Below, one piece after another: positions 18,236 through 27,311 of a stretch of DNA of 64,000 bases. Every line of letters starts with the position of its first letter. Position 1 is the first letter of the stretch. The position numbers were made by a program, and so were the translations under genes. Origin of the DNA: an uncultured Paracoccaceae bacterium (lineage in GTDB: Bacteria > Pseudomonadota > Alphaproteobacteria > Rhodobacterales > Rhodobacteraceae); the NCBI GenBank assembly GCA_947503935.1, contig CANNFR010000007.1, forward strand, positions 124,001 through 188,000. The letters are read 5' to 3'. The notes under the pieces were generated by a model. That model saw nothing but the letters and a program-made list of their open reading frames with translations. It had not been told where the DNA came from and ran no database searches.

Positions 18236-18991
18236 CTATTGCAGTGCCGACAGGGCTGCGGCCTCATCTGCGGTGGATAGCGGGGCACCGGCGCCGGTGG
18301 CCGAAAGATAGGCGTCCAGCGTTTCCAGGGACGATGCCGGCGCATAGAGACCGGGTGTCGCGGCCGGTGCCGCGATGGCAAAACGCACATCCCAATGGGT
18401 TTGGTCATGACAGGCCACGGCGACCAGCGTCGTCCCGCTTACCTGATCATATTCGAACTCGCGACAAAACCGGCCACCGCCGTCCTCGAACGAGGCGATC
18501 GCAGCGAACTGGTTGCCGTTGTCCAGCACCTGACGTTCGCCGGATGGCAGGGTCGACAGGGCTTCCACAATCGCGGGGTCACCCAAGGCGGCGATCTCAA
18601 GTCCTGCGGGGGTCGTCGAAGAATGCGCCACGATCCAGCCGCCAATGGCGCCGATGGCCAAGGCAATTGAGGCCGCGAGCGGTAATTGCCAACTGCCGGC
18701 AGGGCGCCGGCGGGCCGAGAGATCGACGATCTTGTCGGGCGCCTTTTCAGCGGCGGCGCGACCGGCGGCATGGGCGGCACCCAGCGCACGGACCTTCTCG
18801 GCCAAGGCCTCGGGCACTGCCAAAGGTGTGGCCATCGCGGCCTCTCTGACGGCCTTTCGGCTGCCCGCGAAAAGGGTCACCCGTAAGGCCAGCGCCTCAT
18901 CCTCGGCCATGGCGCGCTCAACCTCGGCGGCCTCCGCGGCGTTCAATTCGCCATCGGCGTAAGCCATCAGCTTTTCATCGGTGATCGTCAT
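18236..18991 (-). CDS. Transmembrane anti-sigma factor
   Basis: This 251-residue protein begins with the anti-sigma pattern ITDEKLMAYADGELNAAEAAEVE, has one transmembrane helix at about residues 103-122, and has a periplasmic C-terminal domain. The zinc-binding H-x3-C-x2-C motif of ZAS-type anti-sigmas is absent. It sits 47 bases downstream of the ECF sigma gene and is presumably co-transcribed. It should hold the sigma factor at the membrane until an envelope signal releases it. The periplasmic part has two cysteines (FCREFEY and VACHDQ contexts) that could form a disulfide and sense redox state; that is inference. Confidence 0.85.
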   Translation of the reverse strand: MTITDEKLMAYADGELNAAEAAEVERAMAEDEALALRVTLFAGSRKAVREAAMATPLAVPEALAEKVRALGAAHAAGRAAAEKAPDKIVDLSARRRPAGSWQLPLAASIALAIGAIGGWIVAHSSTTPAGLEIAALGDPAIVEALSTLPSGERQVLDNGNQFAAIASFEDGGGRFCREFEYDQVSGTTLVAVACHDQTHWDVRFAIAAPAATPGLYAPASSLETLDAYLSATGAGAPLSTADEAAALSALQ

Positions 18992-19038
18992 GGATCGATC
19001 TCACTTTTCCCGTTCCTGACAGGCAAACGCGCCAGGCA

Positions 19039-19530
19039 TCATTTTATTCCCAGCTTTTCCGCAACAGCCAGACGGGCGCGGGCCAGACGGCTCATCACCG
19101 TGCCGACGGGGATGTCCAGCGCCTCGGCGGCGTCCTTGTAGCTTAATTCTTCAACACAGATGAGCAGCATGACAGCGCGTTGATCCTCAGGCAGGTCCGC
19201 CATCGCCGCCCCTGCCGCCCCCAGCATCAGCGCATCTTCGGCAATCTTGGTGCCGTCGACCGTGGCGGCATCCGGCGCGTCGTCGATATCAACGATTGTG
19301 CCTTGTGTCTTGGTGCGGCGGGTCTGGTCGATCCAGGCGTTGCGCAGGATGCGGAAGAGCCACGCATCCAGCCGCGTTGCGGGGTCGAACCGGTCGCGCG
19401 CGGCGAAGGCGCGCTCGGCCGTGATCTGCACCAGATCGTCAGCCATATCGTGCCTGCGGCAAAGCGACAGCGCAAAGCGCCGCAGATTGGGCAGGAGGGC
19501 AACAAGGTCTTCGGTGAACGTATCGGGCAT
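19039..19530 (-). CDS. ECF-type RNA polymerase sigma factor
   Basis: This 163-residue sigma-70 family protein contains only regions 2 and 4. Region 2 is visible in DMADDLVQITAERAFAARDRF and WLFRILRNAWIDQTRR (residues about 28-72), and region 4 in DLPEDQRAVMLLICVEELSYKDAAEAL with the recognition helix PVGTVMSRLARAR (about 140-153). It is followed by its anti-sigma gene and is divergent from the poly-Asp protease gene. GGAAT-N16-CGTT sites upstream of that gene and of the poly-Asp gene at 24655 are probable targets. Confidence 0.95.
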   Translation of the reverse strand: MPDTFTEDLVALLPNLRRFALSLCRRHDMADDLVQITAERAFAARDRFDPATRLDAWLFRILRNAWIDQTRRTKTQGTIVDIDDAPDAATVDGTKIAEDALMLGAAGAAMADLPEDQRAVMLLICVEELSYKDAAEALDIPVGTVMSRLARARLAVAEKLGIK

Positions 19531-19561
19531 CTTGGTGCTGAACTTTCGCGGCTTGGCGAAG

Positions 19562-19586
19562 GGAATAAACGCAAAACCGATGCGTT
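19562..19586 (+). promoter_or_regulatory. Candidate ECF sigma promoter of the poly-Asp protease gene
   Basis: GGAAT at 19562-19566 is followed by exactly 16 bases and CGTT at 19583-19586, matching the general ECF pattern GGAAC-N16/17-CGTT. Transcription would begin near 19593, giving a leader of roughly 60 bases before the start at 19652. An almost identical site lies upstream of the small poly-Asp gene (24703-24727). Confidence 0.65.
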
Positions 19587-19651
19587 ACCAAGGCCAGGGG
19601 TGGAAAAATCCCGATCTGAACCGATGTTCTTTAGCAGATGGACGGAGCGCG

Positions 19652-21016
19652 ATGATGATCTTTCGGACGTTGCTTGGCCTGATGGCGGCCTTTTTGCTGG
19701 TTCTGACTGTCGGGGCTGTCACCGGCGGCAAGCTTTCACCGGCCGGTCCGGCCTGGGCCGACGAAGATGGCGGTGGTGACGATGACGACGATGATGACGA
19801 CGACGATGATGATGATGACGATTATTCCAGCCGCGAGCAGGGCCGCGATGATCGGTCGCGTAATCGCCCCGCATCGGTTGCGGCACCGGCTGCCCGTGCG
19901 CCGGCACCTCTGCGTCGTCCCGCAGCACCACCCGCCGTTTTTGCGCCTGATGAGATCGTGGCCTACCGCCTGACGCCGGAAGATCTGTCGGTTCTCGTGG
20001 CCCAGGGGTTTGAGGTGATCGCCGAGGCCGCCATTCCAGCGGCCGAAGTGACAGCGCGCCGGCTGCGCATCCCATCCGGCATCTCGCTTGAAGCGGCGCG
20101 CGATACGGTCCGCGCTCTGGCATCTGGTGAGGATGCCGATTTCAACCATTACTACCGCGCGGAGACCGCGTGTGACGGCCTGCATTGTCCATCGCTCAAC
20201 CTGGTGGGTTGGCCCAGCCCCGATCCCGTTCGCGGCACCTGCGCCAGGCCCGCCGGGATTGGGGTGATCGATACCGGCATCAATGCCGACCATGAGGTGT
20301 TCCAGAACAGCCAGCTGGAGGTGCATCGCCTGTCGGAGGATACGCTCGATCCCTCACGCGCGATCCATGGTACAGCGGTGGCGGCCTTGCTGATCGGCGA
20401 TCCCGAAAGCCGCTCCCCCGGTCTGGTTCCAGCTGCGCGGGTGGTGGCCGTGGACGCCTTCCACCGACAGGGCGGAGATGAGCGTGCGGATGTGTTCACG
20501 CTGGTCCAGGCGATGGGGTTTTTGGCGGGTGAACAGGTAGGCGTTGTCAACATGAGCTTGGCTGGACCGCCCAACGAAGTGCTTGAGGCGGGGGTTGCCG
20601 ACCTGACCAACAGGGGGATCGTGCTGGTCGCGGCGGCGGGAAATGGTGGGCCACGGTCAGAGCCCGCTTATCCCGGGGCCTATCCGGGTGTGATTGCCGT
20701 TACCGCGGTGGATGCCAATGGCGACATCTATCGCCGTGCCGGTCAGGGTGACCATATCGATCTGGCCGCGCCGGGGGTTGAGGTCTGGACAGCGGCCTCG
20801 ATCAGGGGCGCGCGCCCCAAGACCGGCACATCCTTTGCAGCGCCGTTCGTTTCGGCGGCCGCAGCCCTGATCGTGTCCGATAACCCCGGCGTCAGCCCGA
20901 AGGAGGTCGCCGAACGGTTGCGGGCTTCGGCGCTTGATCTGGGCGATGCGGGCGAAGACGCAGTTTACGGCGCGGGCCTTTTGCAGATGGAGCAGATTTG
21001 TAACCCCAGTCTTTGA
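19652..21016 (+). CDS. Exported S8 (subtilisin-like) serine protease with poly-Asp tract
   Basis: This 454-residue exported protease has a signal peptide (hydrophobic core about residues 5-25, cleavage after AWA near 37). Directly behind it are 15 consecutive aspartates (residues 43-57) and a Pro/Ala/Arg-rich linker to about residue 95. The catalytic domain shows Asp207 (GVIDTGINADH), His239 (IHGTAVAAL), the oxyanion Asn in AAAGNGG and Ser394 (GTSFAAPFV). It is divergent from the ECF sigma gene and carries a candidate ECF promoter. The acidic tract may bind calcium or other cations or attach the protein to the surface; this is inference. A second ATG three bases on is equally possible. Confidence 0.93.
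   Translation: MMIFRTLLGLMAAFLLVLTVGAVTGGKLSPAGPAWADEDGGGDDDDDDDDDDDDDDDYSSREQGRDDRSRNRPASVAAPAARAPAPLRRPAAPPAVFAPDEIVAYRLTPEDLSVLVAQGFEVIAEAAIPAAEVTARRLRIPSGISLEAARDTVRALASGEDADFNHYYRAETACDGLHCPSLNLVGWPSPDPVRGTCARPAGIGVIDTGINADHEVFQNSQLEVHRLSEDTLDPSRAIHGTAVAALLIGDPESRSPGLVPAARVVAVDAFHRQGGDERADVFTLVQAMGFLAGEQVGVVNMSLAGPPNEVLEAGVADLTNRGIVLVAAAGNGGPRSEPAYPGAYPGVIAVTAVDANGDIYRRAGQGDHIDLAAPGVEVWTAASIRGARPKTGTSFAAPFVSAAAALIVSDNPGVSPKEVAERLRASALDLGDAGEDAVYGAGLLQMEQICNPSL
19778..19822 (+). repeat. GAY codon tract (15 Asp) in the protease gene
   Basis: A 45-base run made only of GAC and GAT codons encodes 15 aspartates. Because it is a trinucleotide-type tract, slippage would change the number of Asp residues without shifting the frame. 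The mixed GAC/GAT order suggests that it is somewhat stabilised. Confidence 0.9.
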
Positions 21017-21164
21017 AAATCTGGGCCGGCTTGTCAGGGGTCAACCAATGCCGTCCAGGCGTTCGTTGTAACCGGCTTGGCAGATAGAGCCTTAAAAGCG
21101 GAAAGTCTGTGCATCGCCGGATTTTCACGATACCACTTGGGATATCATCAAGGAGGTATCAAAT

Positions 21165-22172
21165 ATGAAAAGACGGCATTTCACACTCATAGGCGCCGCG
21201 ATCATCGGACTGATGACCGGCGGCATCGCCTCGGCGCAGGAACCGCAATTCTTCCGCATCGGCACCGGCGGGACGGCGGGCACCTACTATCCGATTGGCG
21301 GCCTGATCGCCAATGCCATCTCAAACCCCCCGGGCTCGCGCCCGTGCGAGGAGGGTGGCTCATGCGGTGTGCCGGGGCTGATCGCGACGGCGCTGTCGGC
21401 TAACGGATCGGTCGCCAATGTGAACGCCATTGCGGGCGGCACTCTGGAATCGGGTTTCGCCCAATCTGACGTTGCCACCTGGGCGCAAACTGGCACTGGC
21501 ATCTGGGAGGGGCGCGATGCCGTCACCGACCTGCGCGCCATCGCCAGCCTTTATCCTGAGACGATCCACCTGGTCGCCAGCGCCAGCGCGGGCATCGAAA
21601 GTGTCGGCGATCTGGCCGGCAAACAGGTCTCGCTGGACGAGCCAGGATCGGGCACTCTGGTCGATGCGCGCATCATCTTGGGTGCCTGGGGCCTCAGCGA
21701 AGACGATGTCGAGGCGAATTACCTCAAGCCCGATCAGGCGGCCGAGCGGATGCGCGATGGCGCGATGGATGCGTTCTTCTTCGTTGGCGGCTTTCCGGCC
21801 GGCGCCATTGCCGAACTGGCCAGCCAGCATGACATCGTTCTGGTCCCGATCGTCGGGGCCGAGGCCGATGCGGTGATGGAGGAATACACCTTCTTTGCGC
21901 AAAACACCGTACCGGCAGGCACGTACGAAGGTGTCGATGGTGATGTGCAGACAATTTCGGTCGGGGCGCAGTGGATCACCAGCGCCAGCCAGCCGGAAGA
22001 GCTGATCTATGAGATCACCAAAGCGCTGTGGAACGACAATACCCGCAAGTTGCTGGATGCGGGCCATCAGAAAGGTCGCGAAATCACGCCTGATACCGCG
22101 CTGGACGGCATCGGTATCCCGCTGCATCCGGGGGCCGAGCGGTTCTACCGCGAAGCCGGTCTGTTGGAATAG
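21165..22172 (+). CDS. TAXI family TRAP transporter solute-binding protein
   Basis: This 335-residue periplasmic receptor has a signal peptide (cleavage near IASA, residue 24) and the TAXI pattern RIGTGGTAGTYYPIGGLIANAIS. The cysteine pair in the SRPCEEGGSCGVPGL region, typical of one TAXI branch, is visible at about residues 59-67. A very strong Shine-Dalgarno sequence (AAGGAGGT, 21150-21157) precedes the ATG. TAXI proteins bind dicarboxylates, glutamate or related organic acids; the ligand here is unknown. A terminator-like hairpin separates it from its permease gene. Confidence 0.93.
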   Translation: MKRRHFTLIGAAIIGLMTGGIASAQEPQFFRIGTGGTAGTYYPIGGLIANAISNPPGSRPCEEGGSCGVPGLIATALSANGSVANVNAIAGGTLESGFAQSDVATWAQTGTGIWEGRDAVTDLRAIASLYPETIHLVASASAGIESVGDLAGKQVSLDEPGSGTLVDARIILGAWGLSEDDVEANYLKPDQAAERMRDGAMDAFFFVGGFPAGAIAELASQHDIVLVPIVGAEADAVMEEYTFFAQNTVPAGTYEGVDGDVQTISVGAQWITSASQPEELIYEITKALWNDNTRKLLDAGHQKGREITPDTALDGIGIPLHPGAERFYREAGLLE

Positions 22173-22178
22173 CATTTT

Positions 22179-22206
22179 AAGGGGCCGGGCCAACCGGCCC
22201 CTTTTT
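22179..22206 (+). terminator. Rho-independent terminator-like hairpin between TAXI receptor and permease genes
   Basis: A perfect stem GGGGCCGG/CCGGCCCC, extendable by two A-T pairs, with loop GCCAA is followed by a run of five T. It begins 7 bases after the receptor stop and ends about 20 bases before the permease start. Partial termination here would make far more receptor than permease, as TRAP systems need. Confidence 0.8.
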
Positions 22207-22226
22207 CTGATCGGGGGACAAGACAG

Positions 22227-24305
22227 ATGACAGCCAGCAAGGACGCAGAACGCGCCGAAGGCCTGACCGAAGCCGAAAAGAAGGAGTTGGAGGAAAAGTT
22301 CGACCCCGAGATGCGGTTTCGCCCCTTGGGCAAAGTACTGTCCTGGATTACGGCAACTACACTATTCTGTTTAGCTTGCTATCACTTCTATACCGCGGGC
22401 TATGGCATCCCCCAAGCCACGCTGCATCGCGGCTTGCATATGGGCGTGACGCTGGGCCTGATCTTTCTGTCGTTCGCAGCCCTCAGCAACATGCGCGATA
22501 CGCGTCCCGGAGTATTGGCGCCGCTGGGCCTGCCGATCCTGGACTGGCTCTTTGCCATCGCTGGTATCGTGTCGGCGCTCTATGTGCCGTGGGTCTTCAA
22601 CGATCTGGCTTTCCGGGTCGGCAACCCTCTGCCCATCGATGTAATCATGGGCACCATTCTGATCGTGGTCTTGCTTGAGGCAACGCGGCGCGCCATGGGC
22701 TGGCCGTTGCCGGTGATCGCGATCCTCTTCATGCTATACGCCTATTTCGGGCAATCGATGCCGGGCGTGCTGGTCCATCCCGGCGCGAGTTGGACAAACA
22801 TCGTCAACCACCTCTACCTGACCTCGCAAGGCATCTACGGTACCGCGCTGGGCGTGATCTCAACCTACGTGTTTCACTTCGTTCTGTTCGGGGTAATGGC
22901 CACGCGGATCGGGCTGGGCCAGTTGTTCATCGATCTCGCCTCGGCCGTGGCCGGGCGCTTTGCGGGCGGGCCTGCGAAGGTGTCGGTGCTGTCATCGGCG
23001 ATGCTGGGCTCAATCTCGGGCTCGTCCATCGCCAACACAGTGACCACCGGGTCGCTGACGATCCCTGCGATGGTGCGCATCGGCTATCCGCGCCACTTCG
23101 CGGCGGCGGTTGAGGCGGCGTCGTCCACCGGTGGGCAGATCACGCCGCCGGTGATGGGGGCGGTAGCGTTTCTGATGATCGAATATCTGGGCGTGCCGCT
23201 GACCACGATCCTGACCGCGGCGCTGGTGCCCGCCTTCATGCATTTCTTCGGCGTGCTGGTGCAGGTGCATCTTGAGGCGCGCCGCCGCGGCCTGCGCGGC
23301 TTGACCAAAGACGAACTGCCGGTCGCCTGGGCCGTCTTCAAGGCCGGCTGGCTGACCACATTGCCGCTCTTCGTGCTGGTCGCAATCCTTTTGTCGGGCA
23401 AGACGCCCTATCTGGCGGCGTTCTGGGGCATCGCCTCATGCCTGCTGGTCCTCGTGATCCAGAACATCATCCGCCACGATCTGGCGACGGCGGCCCGCGA
23501 AAGCGTACGCGAGGCGTGGGACGCCTTCGTGATCGGCGCGAAGTATTCGCTGTCGGTCACCGCGGCGGCCGCTCTGGTCGGGATCGTGATCGGGGTCGTC
23601 ACGCTGACCGGCGTGGGCTTCAAGATCGCCTTCATGGTGACCTCGGTCGCGGCCGGCTGGGCCGAAAGCGTTAATGTCTGGCTGGCGATCCTGCCGTTCG
23701 AATTGATGAGTGTCGAATCTCTGACGCTTCTCTTCACCTTGGTGATGACGGCGATCGTCTGCGTGCTGATGGGGTGCGGTATCCCGACCACCGCGAATTA
23801 CCTGATCATGATTGCCGTCGCCGCCCCGATCCTTGGATTTCTGGGCGTGCAGCCCCTGGTCGCGCATTTCTTCGTGTTCTATTTCGGGGTTCTGGCCGAT
23901 ATCACGCCACCTGTCGCATTGGCGGCCTATGCGGCGGCGGGCATTGCCGGGGCGGATGCGTTCAAGGCGGGGAACACGGCGTTCCGGTTGGGCATGGGCA
24001 AGGCGCTTGTGCCGTTTGTCTTCGCCTTCTCGCCTTCGATGCTGTTGGTGGTCGAGGGGTTCACGTGGTCTGAATTCTTCCTGGCCACCGGCGGCGCGAT
24101 GCTGGGCATCTGGGCTTTGTCGGCCGCCTTTGCGGGCTGGCTCTTCGCGCCGCTCCGCGGGTATGAACGATGGCTTCTGGGGTTGTCGGCAATCTTGCTT
24201 GTGGCGCCTGATTTCTACGCCACCTTGATCGGTTTGGCGATGATCGCACCGGCCTTCCTGCGGCAGGTCTTTATACGCAAACGCGGCTTGGACGTCGCCG
24301 AGTAG
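22227..24305 (+). CDS. TRAP transporter permease, fused small and large (4TM-12TM) subunits
   Basis: This 692-residue inner-membrane protein fuses the DctQ-like and DctM-like parts, as is standard for TAXI-type TRAP systems. It has roughly 16-18 hydrophobic helices. The large-subunit signature GSISGSSIANTVTTGSLTIP is near residues 258-278 and ASSTGGQITPPVMGA near 296-310. A second conserved stretch (GIPTTANYLIMIAVAAP) is near residue 520. It would use the cation gradient to import the solute delivered by the upstream receptor. The highly charged N-terminus (ASKDAERAEGLTEAEKKELEE) is cytoplasmic. Confidence 0.94.
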   Translation: MTASKDAERAEGLTEAEKKELEEKFDPEMRFRPLGKVLSWITATTLFCLACYHFYTAGYGIPQATLHRGLHMGVTLGLIFLSFAALSNMRDTRPGVLAPLGLPILDWLFAIAGIVSALYVPWVFNDLAFRVGNPLPIDVIMGTILIVVLLEATRRAMGWPLPVIAILFMLYAYFGQSMPGVLVHPGASWTNIVNHLYLTSQGIYGTALGVISTYVFHFVLFGVMATRIGLGQLFIDLASAVAGRFAGGPAKVSVLSSAMLGSISGSSIANTVTTGSLTIPAMVRIGYPRHFAAAVEAASSTGGQITPPVMGAVAFLMIEYLGVPLTTILTAALVPAFMHFFGVLVQVHLEARRRGLRGLTKDELPVAWAVFKAGWLTTLPLFVLVAILLSGKTPYLAAFWGIASCLLVLVIQNIIRHDLATAARESVREAWDAFVIGAKYSLSVTAAAALVGIVIGVVTLTGVGFKIAFMVTSVAAGWAESVNVWLAILPFELMSVESLTLLFTLVMTAIVCVLMGCGIPTTANYLIMIAVAAPILGFLGVQPLVAHFFVFYFGVLADITPPVALAAYAAAGIAGADAFKAGNTAFRLGMGKALVPFVFAFSPSMLLVVEGFTWSEFFLATGGAMLGIWALSAAFAGWLFAPLRGYERWLLGLSAILLVAPDFYATLIGLAMIAPAFLRQVFIRKRGLDVAE

Positions 24306-24409
24306 CGCGGTCTGATAAATGATGTGCCGCGCCCGGAGAGGCGCGGCACATGCAAATCTGGAACGAGCGGCGCGGTCACAGATTGACCGAGGCGGTCTTG
24401 CCACCCAGG

Positions 24410-24655
<246 letters not shown>

Positions 24656-24702
24656 TGTTTCATCCTCTTTCTACCTTCGGCCAATAGGGCCACACCGGGG
24701 AA

Positions 24703-24727
24703 AACGGGGCTGATTTGGCTTTATTCC
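24703..24727 (-). promoter_or_regulatory. Candidate ECF sigma promoter of the small poly-Asp gene
   Basis: On the minus strand GGAAT (24727-24723) is followed by exactly 16 bases and CGTT (24706-24703). The first 14 bases agree with the protease promoter except at two positions (GGAATAAA, two S bases, CAAA). The expected transcript start near 24696 gives a leader of about 40 bases. Confidence 0.65.
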
Positions 24728-24809
24728 ATGAAGCGCTGACTTTTTCAGGTAAGGCTCCTGACAATCCGGGTCTTTTCTTTGGCAACGCCGCTCGCTACTG
24801 CAAGGCGTG

Positions 24810-25883
24810 ATGACGACGTCTGTAACTACGCTCTACAAGTCCCGCCTGGCCGAAGGACACTTACAGCCTGACCCGGCGCAAGAGGCGGTTTTGCCTGAGT
24901 TCGAGCGTATTGCCGCTTGGCTGGCCGACCATCGTGAGCCGCGTGGGTTAGGGCGCCTGTTTCGCAAGGCACCCAAGGTGACGCAGGGCCTCTATCTCTG
25001 GGGTGGGGTCGGGCGCGGCAAATCCATGCTGATGGATCTCTTTGTCGAGGCGGTGCCAACACCCGCCAAGCGCCGCGTCCACTTTCACGCCTTCATGCAA
25101 GAGGTGCACAGCGCCATGCACGCCGCCCGGCAGAAGGGCGTAGACGACGCCATCGCCCCGGTGGCCGAGGCCGTGGCGGATGAGGTGCGCCTGCTGGCCT
25201 TCGACGAGATGCAGATCACCGACATCACTGATGCGATGATCGTGGGGCGATTGTTCCAGAAACTCTTCACCGCGGGGGTGGTGGTGGTGACCACGTCGAA
25301 CCGCCCGCCGGAGGACCTCTATAAGGATGGGCTGAACCGGCAATTATTCCTGCCCTTCATCGACCTTCTGAAGGACCGGATGGTCGTGCACGAGCTGGCC
25401 AGCGTGACCGATTACCGGCAGAACAGACTGGAGGGCGAGCAGGTCTATTTCCACCCCGCCGGCGCCGAGGCGAATGCAGCCGTTGAGGCGATCTGGCAAA
25501 GCTTCACGGGTGGTCAATCCGAACAATTGACCTTGCGGGTCAAGGGCCGAGATGTCGTCATCCCGGCGTTCCATGCTGGCGTGGCCCGCGCCACGTTCTG
25601 GGAGCTTTGCGGCAAACCCTTGGGCCCGGCCGATTACCTGGCCCTGGCAGAGGCCGTGCGCGTTCTGATCCTTGAGGACATCCCCCTGCTATCCAGCGAG
25701 AATTACAACCAGGCCAAGCGCTTTGTCACACTGATCGACGCACTTTACGAGGCGAAAGTCCGGCTTATCGCTTCGGCCGCCGATGCGCCGGAACGGCTCT
25801 ACATCGAAGGCGAGGGCAGCTTTGAGTTCGCGCGCACCGCCTCACGCCTGCGGGAAATGCAGGCTGACGGATGGGGCGCATGA
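24810..25883 (+). CDS. zapE: Cell division protein ZapE (AFG1-like ATPase)
   Basis: This P-loop ATPase of 357 residues belongs to the AFG1/ZapE family, which in E. coli associates with the Z-ring and in mitochondria with respiratory-chain quality control. Walker A is GGVGRGKSMLMD near residues 65-76; Walker B is LLAFDEMQITD near 129-139; then VVVTTSNRPPEDLYKDGLNR, which is characteristic of the family. It starts at ATG 24810, or a GTG directly before it. In many Rhodobacterales this gene lies close to TCA-cycle genes, as here. Confidence 0.93.
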   Translation: MTTSVTTLYKSRLAEGHLQPDPAQEAVLPEFERIAAWLADHREPRGLGRLFRKAPKVTQGLYLWGGVGRGKSMLMDLFVEAVPTPAKRRVHFHAFMQEVHSAMHAARQKGVDDAIAPVAEAVADEVRLLAFDEMQITDITDAMIVGRLFQKLFTAGVVVVTTSNRPPEDLYKDGLNRQLFLPFIDLLKDRMVVHELASVTDYRQNRLEGEQVYFHPAGAEANAAVEAIWQSFTGGQSEQLTLRVKGRDVVIPAFHAGVARATFWELCGKPLGPADYLALAEAVRVLILEDIPLLSSENYNQAKRFVTLIDALYEAKVRLIASAADAPERLYIEGEGSFEFARTASRLREMQADGWGA

Positions 25884-25913
25884 GGTATACTGGCCCCCAG
25901 CACGGAGGATGCC

Positions 25914-26240
25914 ATGCCGACAATCCAGAAATCAGCCGAACTCCAGACAGTGATCACCACCTTCGAAGTGACGCCTGGCACCTGCCAGGACCTTTTGGAT
26001 GAATTGCAGGAGGCTTATGCCGCTTTCATCTCGAAACAGCCGGGCTTCGTCTCGGCCGCGTTGCATGTGAACGACGCGCAGACCCGCATCGCCAATTACT
26101 CGCAATGGCAGCGGCGCGAGGATTTCCTGGCCGTGCTGCGGTCCAGTGAGATGCGCAAGCGCAATCGCCAGATCAACCAGCTTTGCCGCAGTTTTGAGCC
26201 TGTGATGTACGATGTCGCCGATGTGTTCGACGGCGGTTGA
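25914..26240 (+). CDS. Antibiotic biosynthesis monooxygenase (ABM) domain protein
   Basis: This 108-residue protein matches the ferredoxin-like ABM fold: LQTVITTFEVTPGTCQDLLDELQEAY, then KQPGFVSAALHVNDAQTRIANYSQWQRREDF. ABM proteins include small cofactor-free monooxygenases and many of unknown role. It follows zapE by 30 bases and may be co-transcribed. A substrate cannot be inferred. Confidence 0.8.
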   Translation: MPTIQKSAELQTVITTFEVTPGTCQDLLDELQEAYAAFISKQPGFVSAALHVNDAQTRIANYSQWQRREDFLAVLRSSEMRKRNRQINQLCRSFEPVMYDVADVFDGG

Positions 26241-26332
26241 TCGCGCACCGCCTTGCGGGAACTCTAAGTTCGGTTAACCTTGACGACGCGGCCCGGCGCA
26301 ATCCGGGGGCGTCTTGGAGGGGGACGGGGCAT

Positions 26333-26584
26333 ATGGGTATCACAAGTCTTCTCATTATGCTGCTGGTCGGCGCGATTGCCGGTTGGCTGGCCAGCAAGAT
26401 CGTCAAGGGGTTCGGCTTTGGCCTTCTTGGCAATATCGTCGTCGGGATCGTGGGCGCGTTCCTCGCGGGGTTGATCCTGCCGCAGATCGGTGTGGTCATC
26501 GGCGGCGGGATATTGGGCGCGATCATCAACGCCACGATTGGTGCGGTAATCCTGCTGTTCTTGATCAAACTCATCCGGCGCTAA
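26333..26584 (+). CDS. GlsB/YeaQ/YmgE family membrane protein
   Basis: This 83-residue inner-membrane protein has three hydrophobic segments rich in Gly, with the family pattern LLVGAIAGWLASKIVKGFGFGLLGNIVVGIVGAFLAG. The family is stress-induced in several bacteria, with no defined biochemical role. The ATG at 26333 has GGAGG 13 to 17 bases upstream; a longer frame from 26237 lacks a good ribosome binding site and would add a non-hydrophobic leader. Confidence 0.9.
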   Translation: MGITSLLIMLLVGAIAGWLASKIVKGFGFGLLGNIVVGIVGAFLAGLILPQIGVVIGGGILGAIINATIGAVILLFLIKLIRR

Positions 26585-26618
26585 CCGATCGGGCCAGCAT
26601 GGTCTGGCCCTGATCGTC

Positions 26619-27311
26619 TCAAGCCGCAATGCGCAGGGGTGCCGAATTCACCAGGGCATAGCCCCGCCCGCGAACGTTCTCGACAATACCGGCGTCGCCT
26701 CCCAATGCCGAGATTTTCGCGCGGATATGGCAAATGTAGACGCCGATGATCTTCGGGTCCGGCGCGTCCCCCAAGGCGTAGATCTGTGCCATGATCTCAT
26801 CCTTGCTGACGATCTTGCCGGCGCGAAGGGCCAGCATCTCGACAAGCTCGTATTCCAGCCGTGTCAGATGCAAAGGCTTCCCGGCGATGGATGCGCGCCG
26901 TTGGGCGCAGTCGAGCGTCAGATCGGCAACCTGGATCGTCGGCGCCGACAGCCCCGCACGACGGCGCGCGATAGCTTGCAGGCGCGCCGCCACTTCCCGA
27001 GGCTCGGCCTTGTACTCGATCACATCATCCGCGCCGCATTGAAACGCGCGAAGCTTGGCGGCCAGGTCTTTGGGTGGCGCCATCATCACGATCGCCGCCC
27101 GAGGGTAGGTCCGCCGAAGCTGGCGTAGGCAATGATGCCCGGACATGTCGGGCAGGTCGACATCCAGCAAGATCACATTCTGCTGCGCCAAGTCGGCATA
27201 TTCGAAGACCTCGCCGCCGTCAGCGGCAGGGGTCACAAGGAAACCCGCATTGGCCAGATCGTTGGCGATGGCCATCGCGGCCCAGGTCGTCTCGGAAACA
27301 AGTATGCGCAT
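26619..27311 (-). CDS. OmpR-type response regulator with an atypical receiver
   Basis: This 230-residue two-domain protein has a receiver domain (1-115) and a winged-helix DNA-binding domain (about 130-225, with LTRLEYELVEMLA and VYICHIRAKISALG as the OmpR/CtrA-type recognition region). In the receiver, Asp50 (LLDVDLP) and Lys101 are kept. The acidic pair that normally follows Glu7 is replaced by Thr8-Thr9, and the conserved Thr/Ser of strand 4 is Ala78 (VMMAPP). It may therefore be phosphorylated poorly or work without phosphorylation. No histidine kinase gene is adjacent. Confidence 0.88.
   Translation of the reverse strand: MRILVSETTWAAMAIANDLANAGFLVTPAADGGEVFEYADLAQQNVILLDVDLPDMSGHHCLRQLRRTYPRAAIVMMAPPKDLAAKLRAFQCGADDVIEYKAEPREVAARLQAIARRRAGLSAPTIQVADLTLDCAQRRASIAGKPLHLTRLEYELVEMLALRAGKIVSKDEIMAQIYALGDAPDPKIIGVYICHIRAKISALGGDAGIVENVRGRGYALVNSAPLRIAA

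Noticed and set aside
18142-18849. A 235-codon plus-strand frame over the anti-sigma gene
   Set aside because: Extremely Arg/Pro-rich shadow of the anti-sigma gene.
26264-26300. GGGAAC followed by GTTC and GTTAACC upstream of the GlsB/YeaQ gene, examined as a stress-sigma promoter
   Set aside because: No CGTT-like element occurs 16-17 bases after GGAAC, so the match fails.
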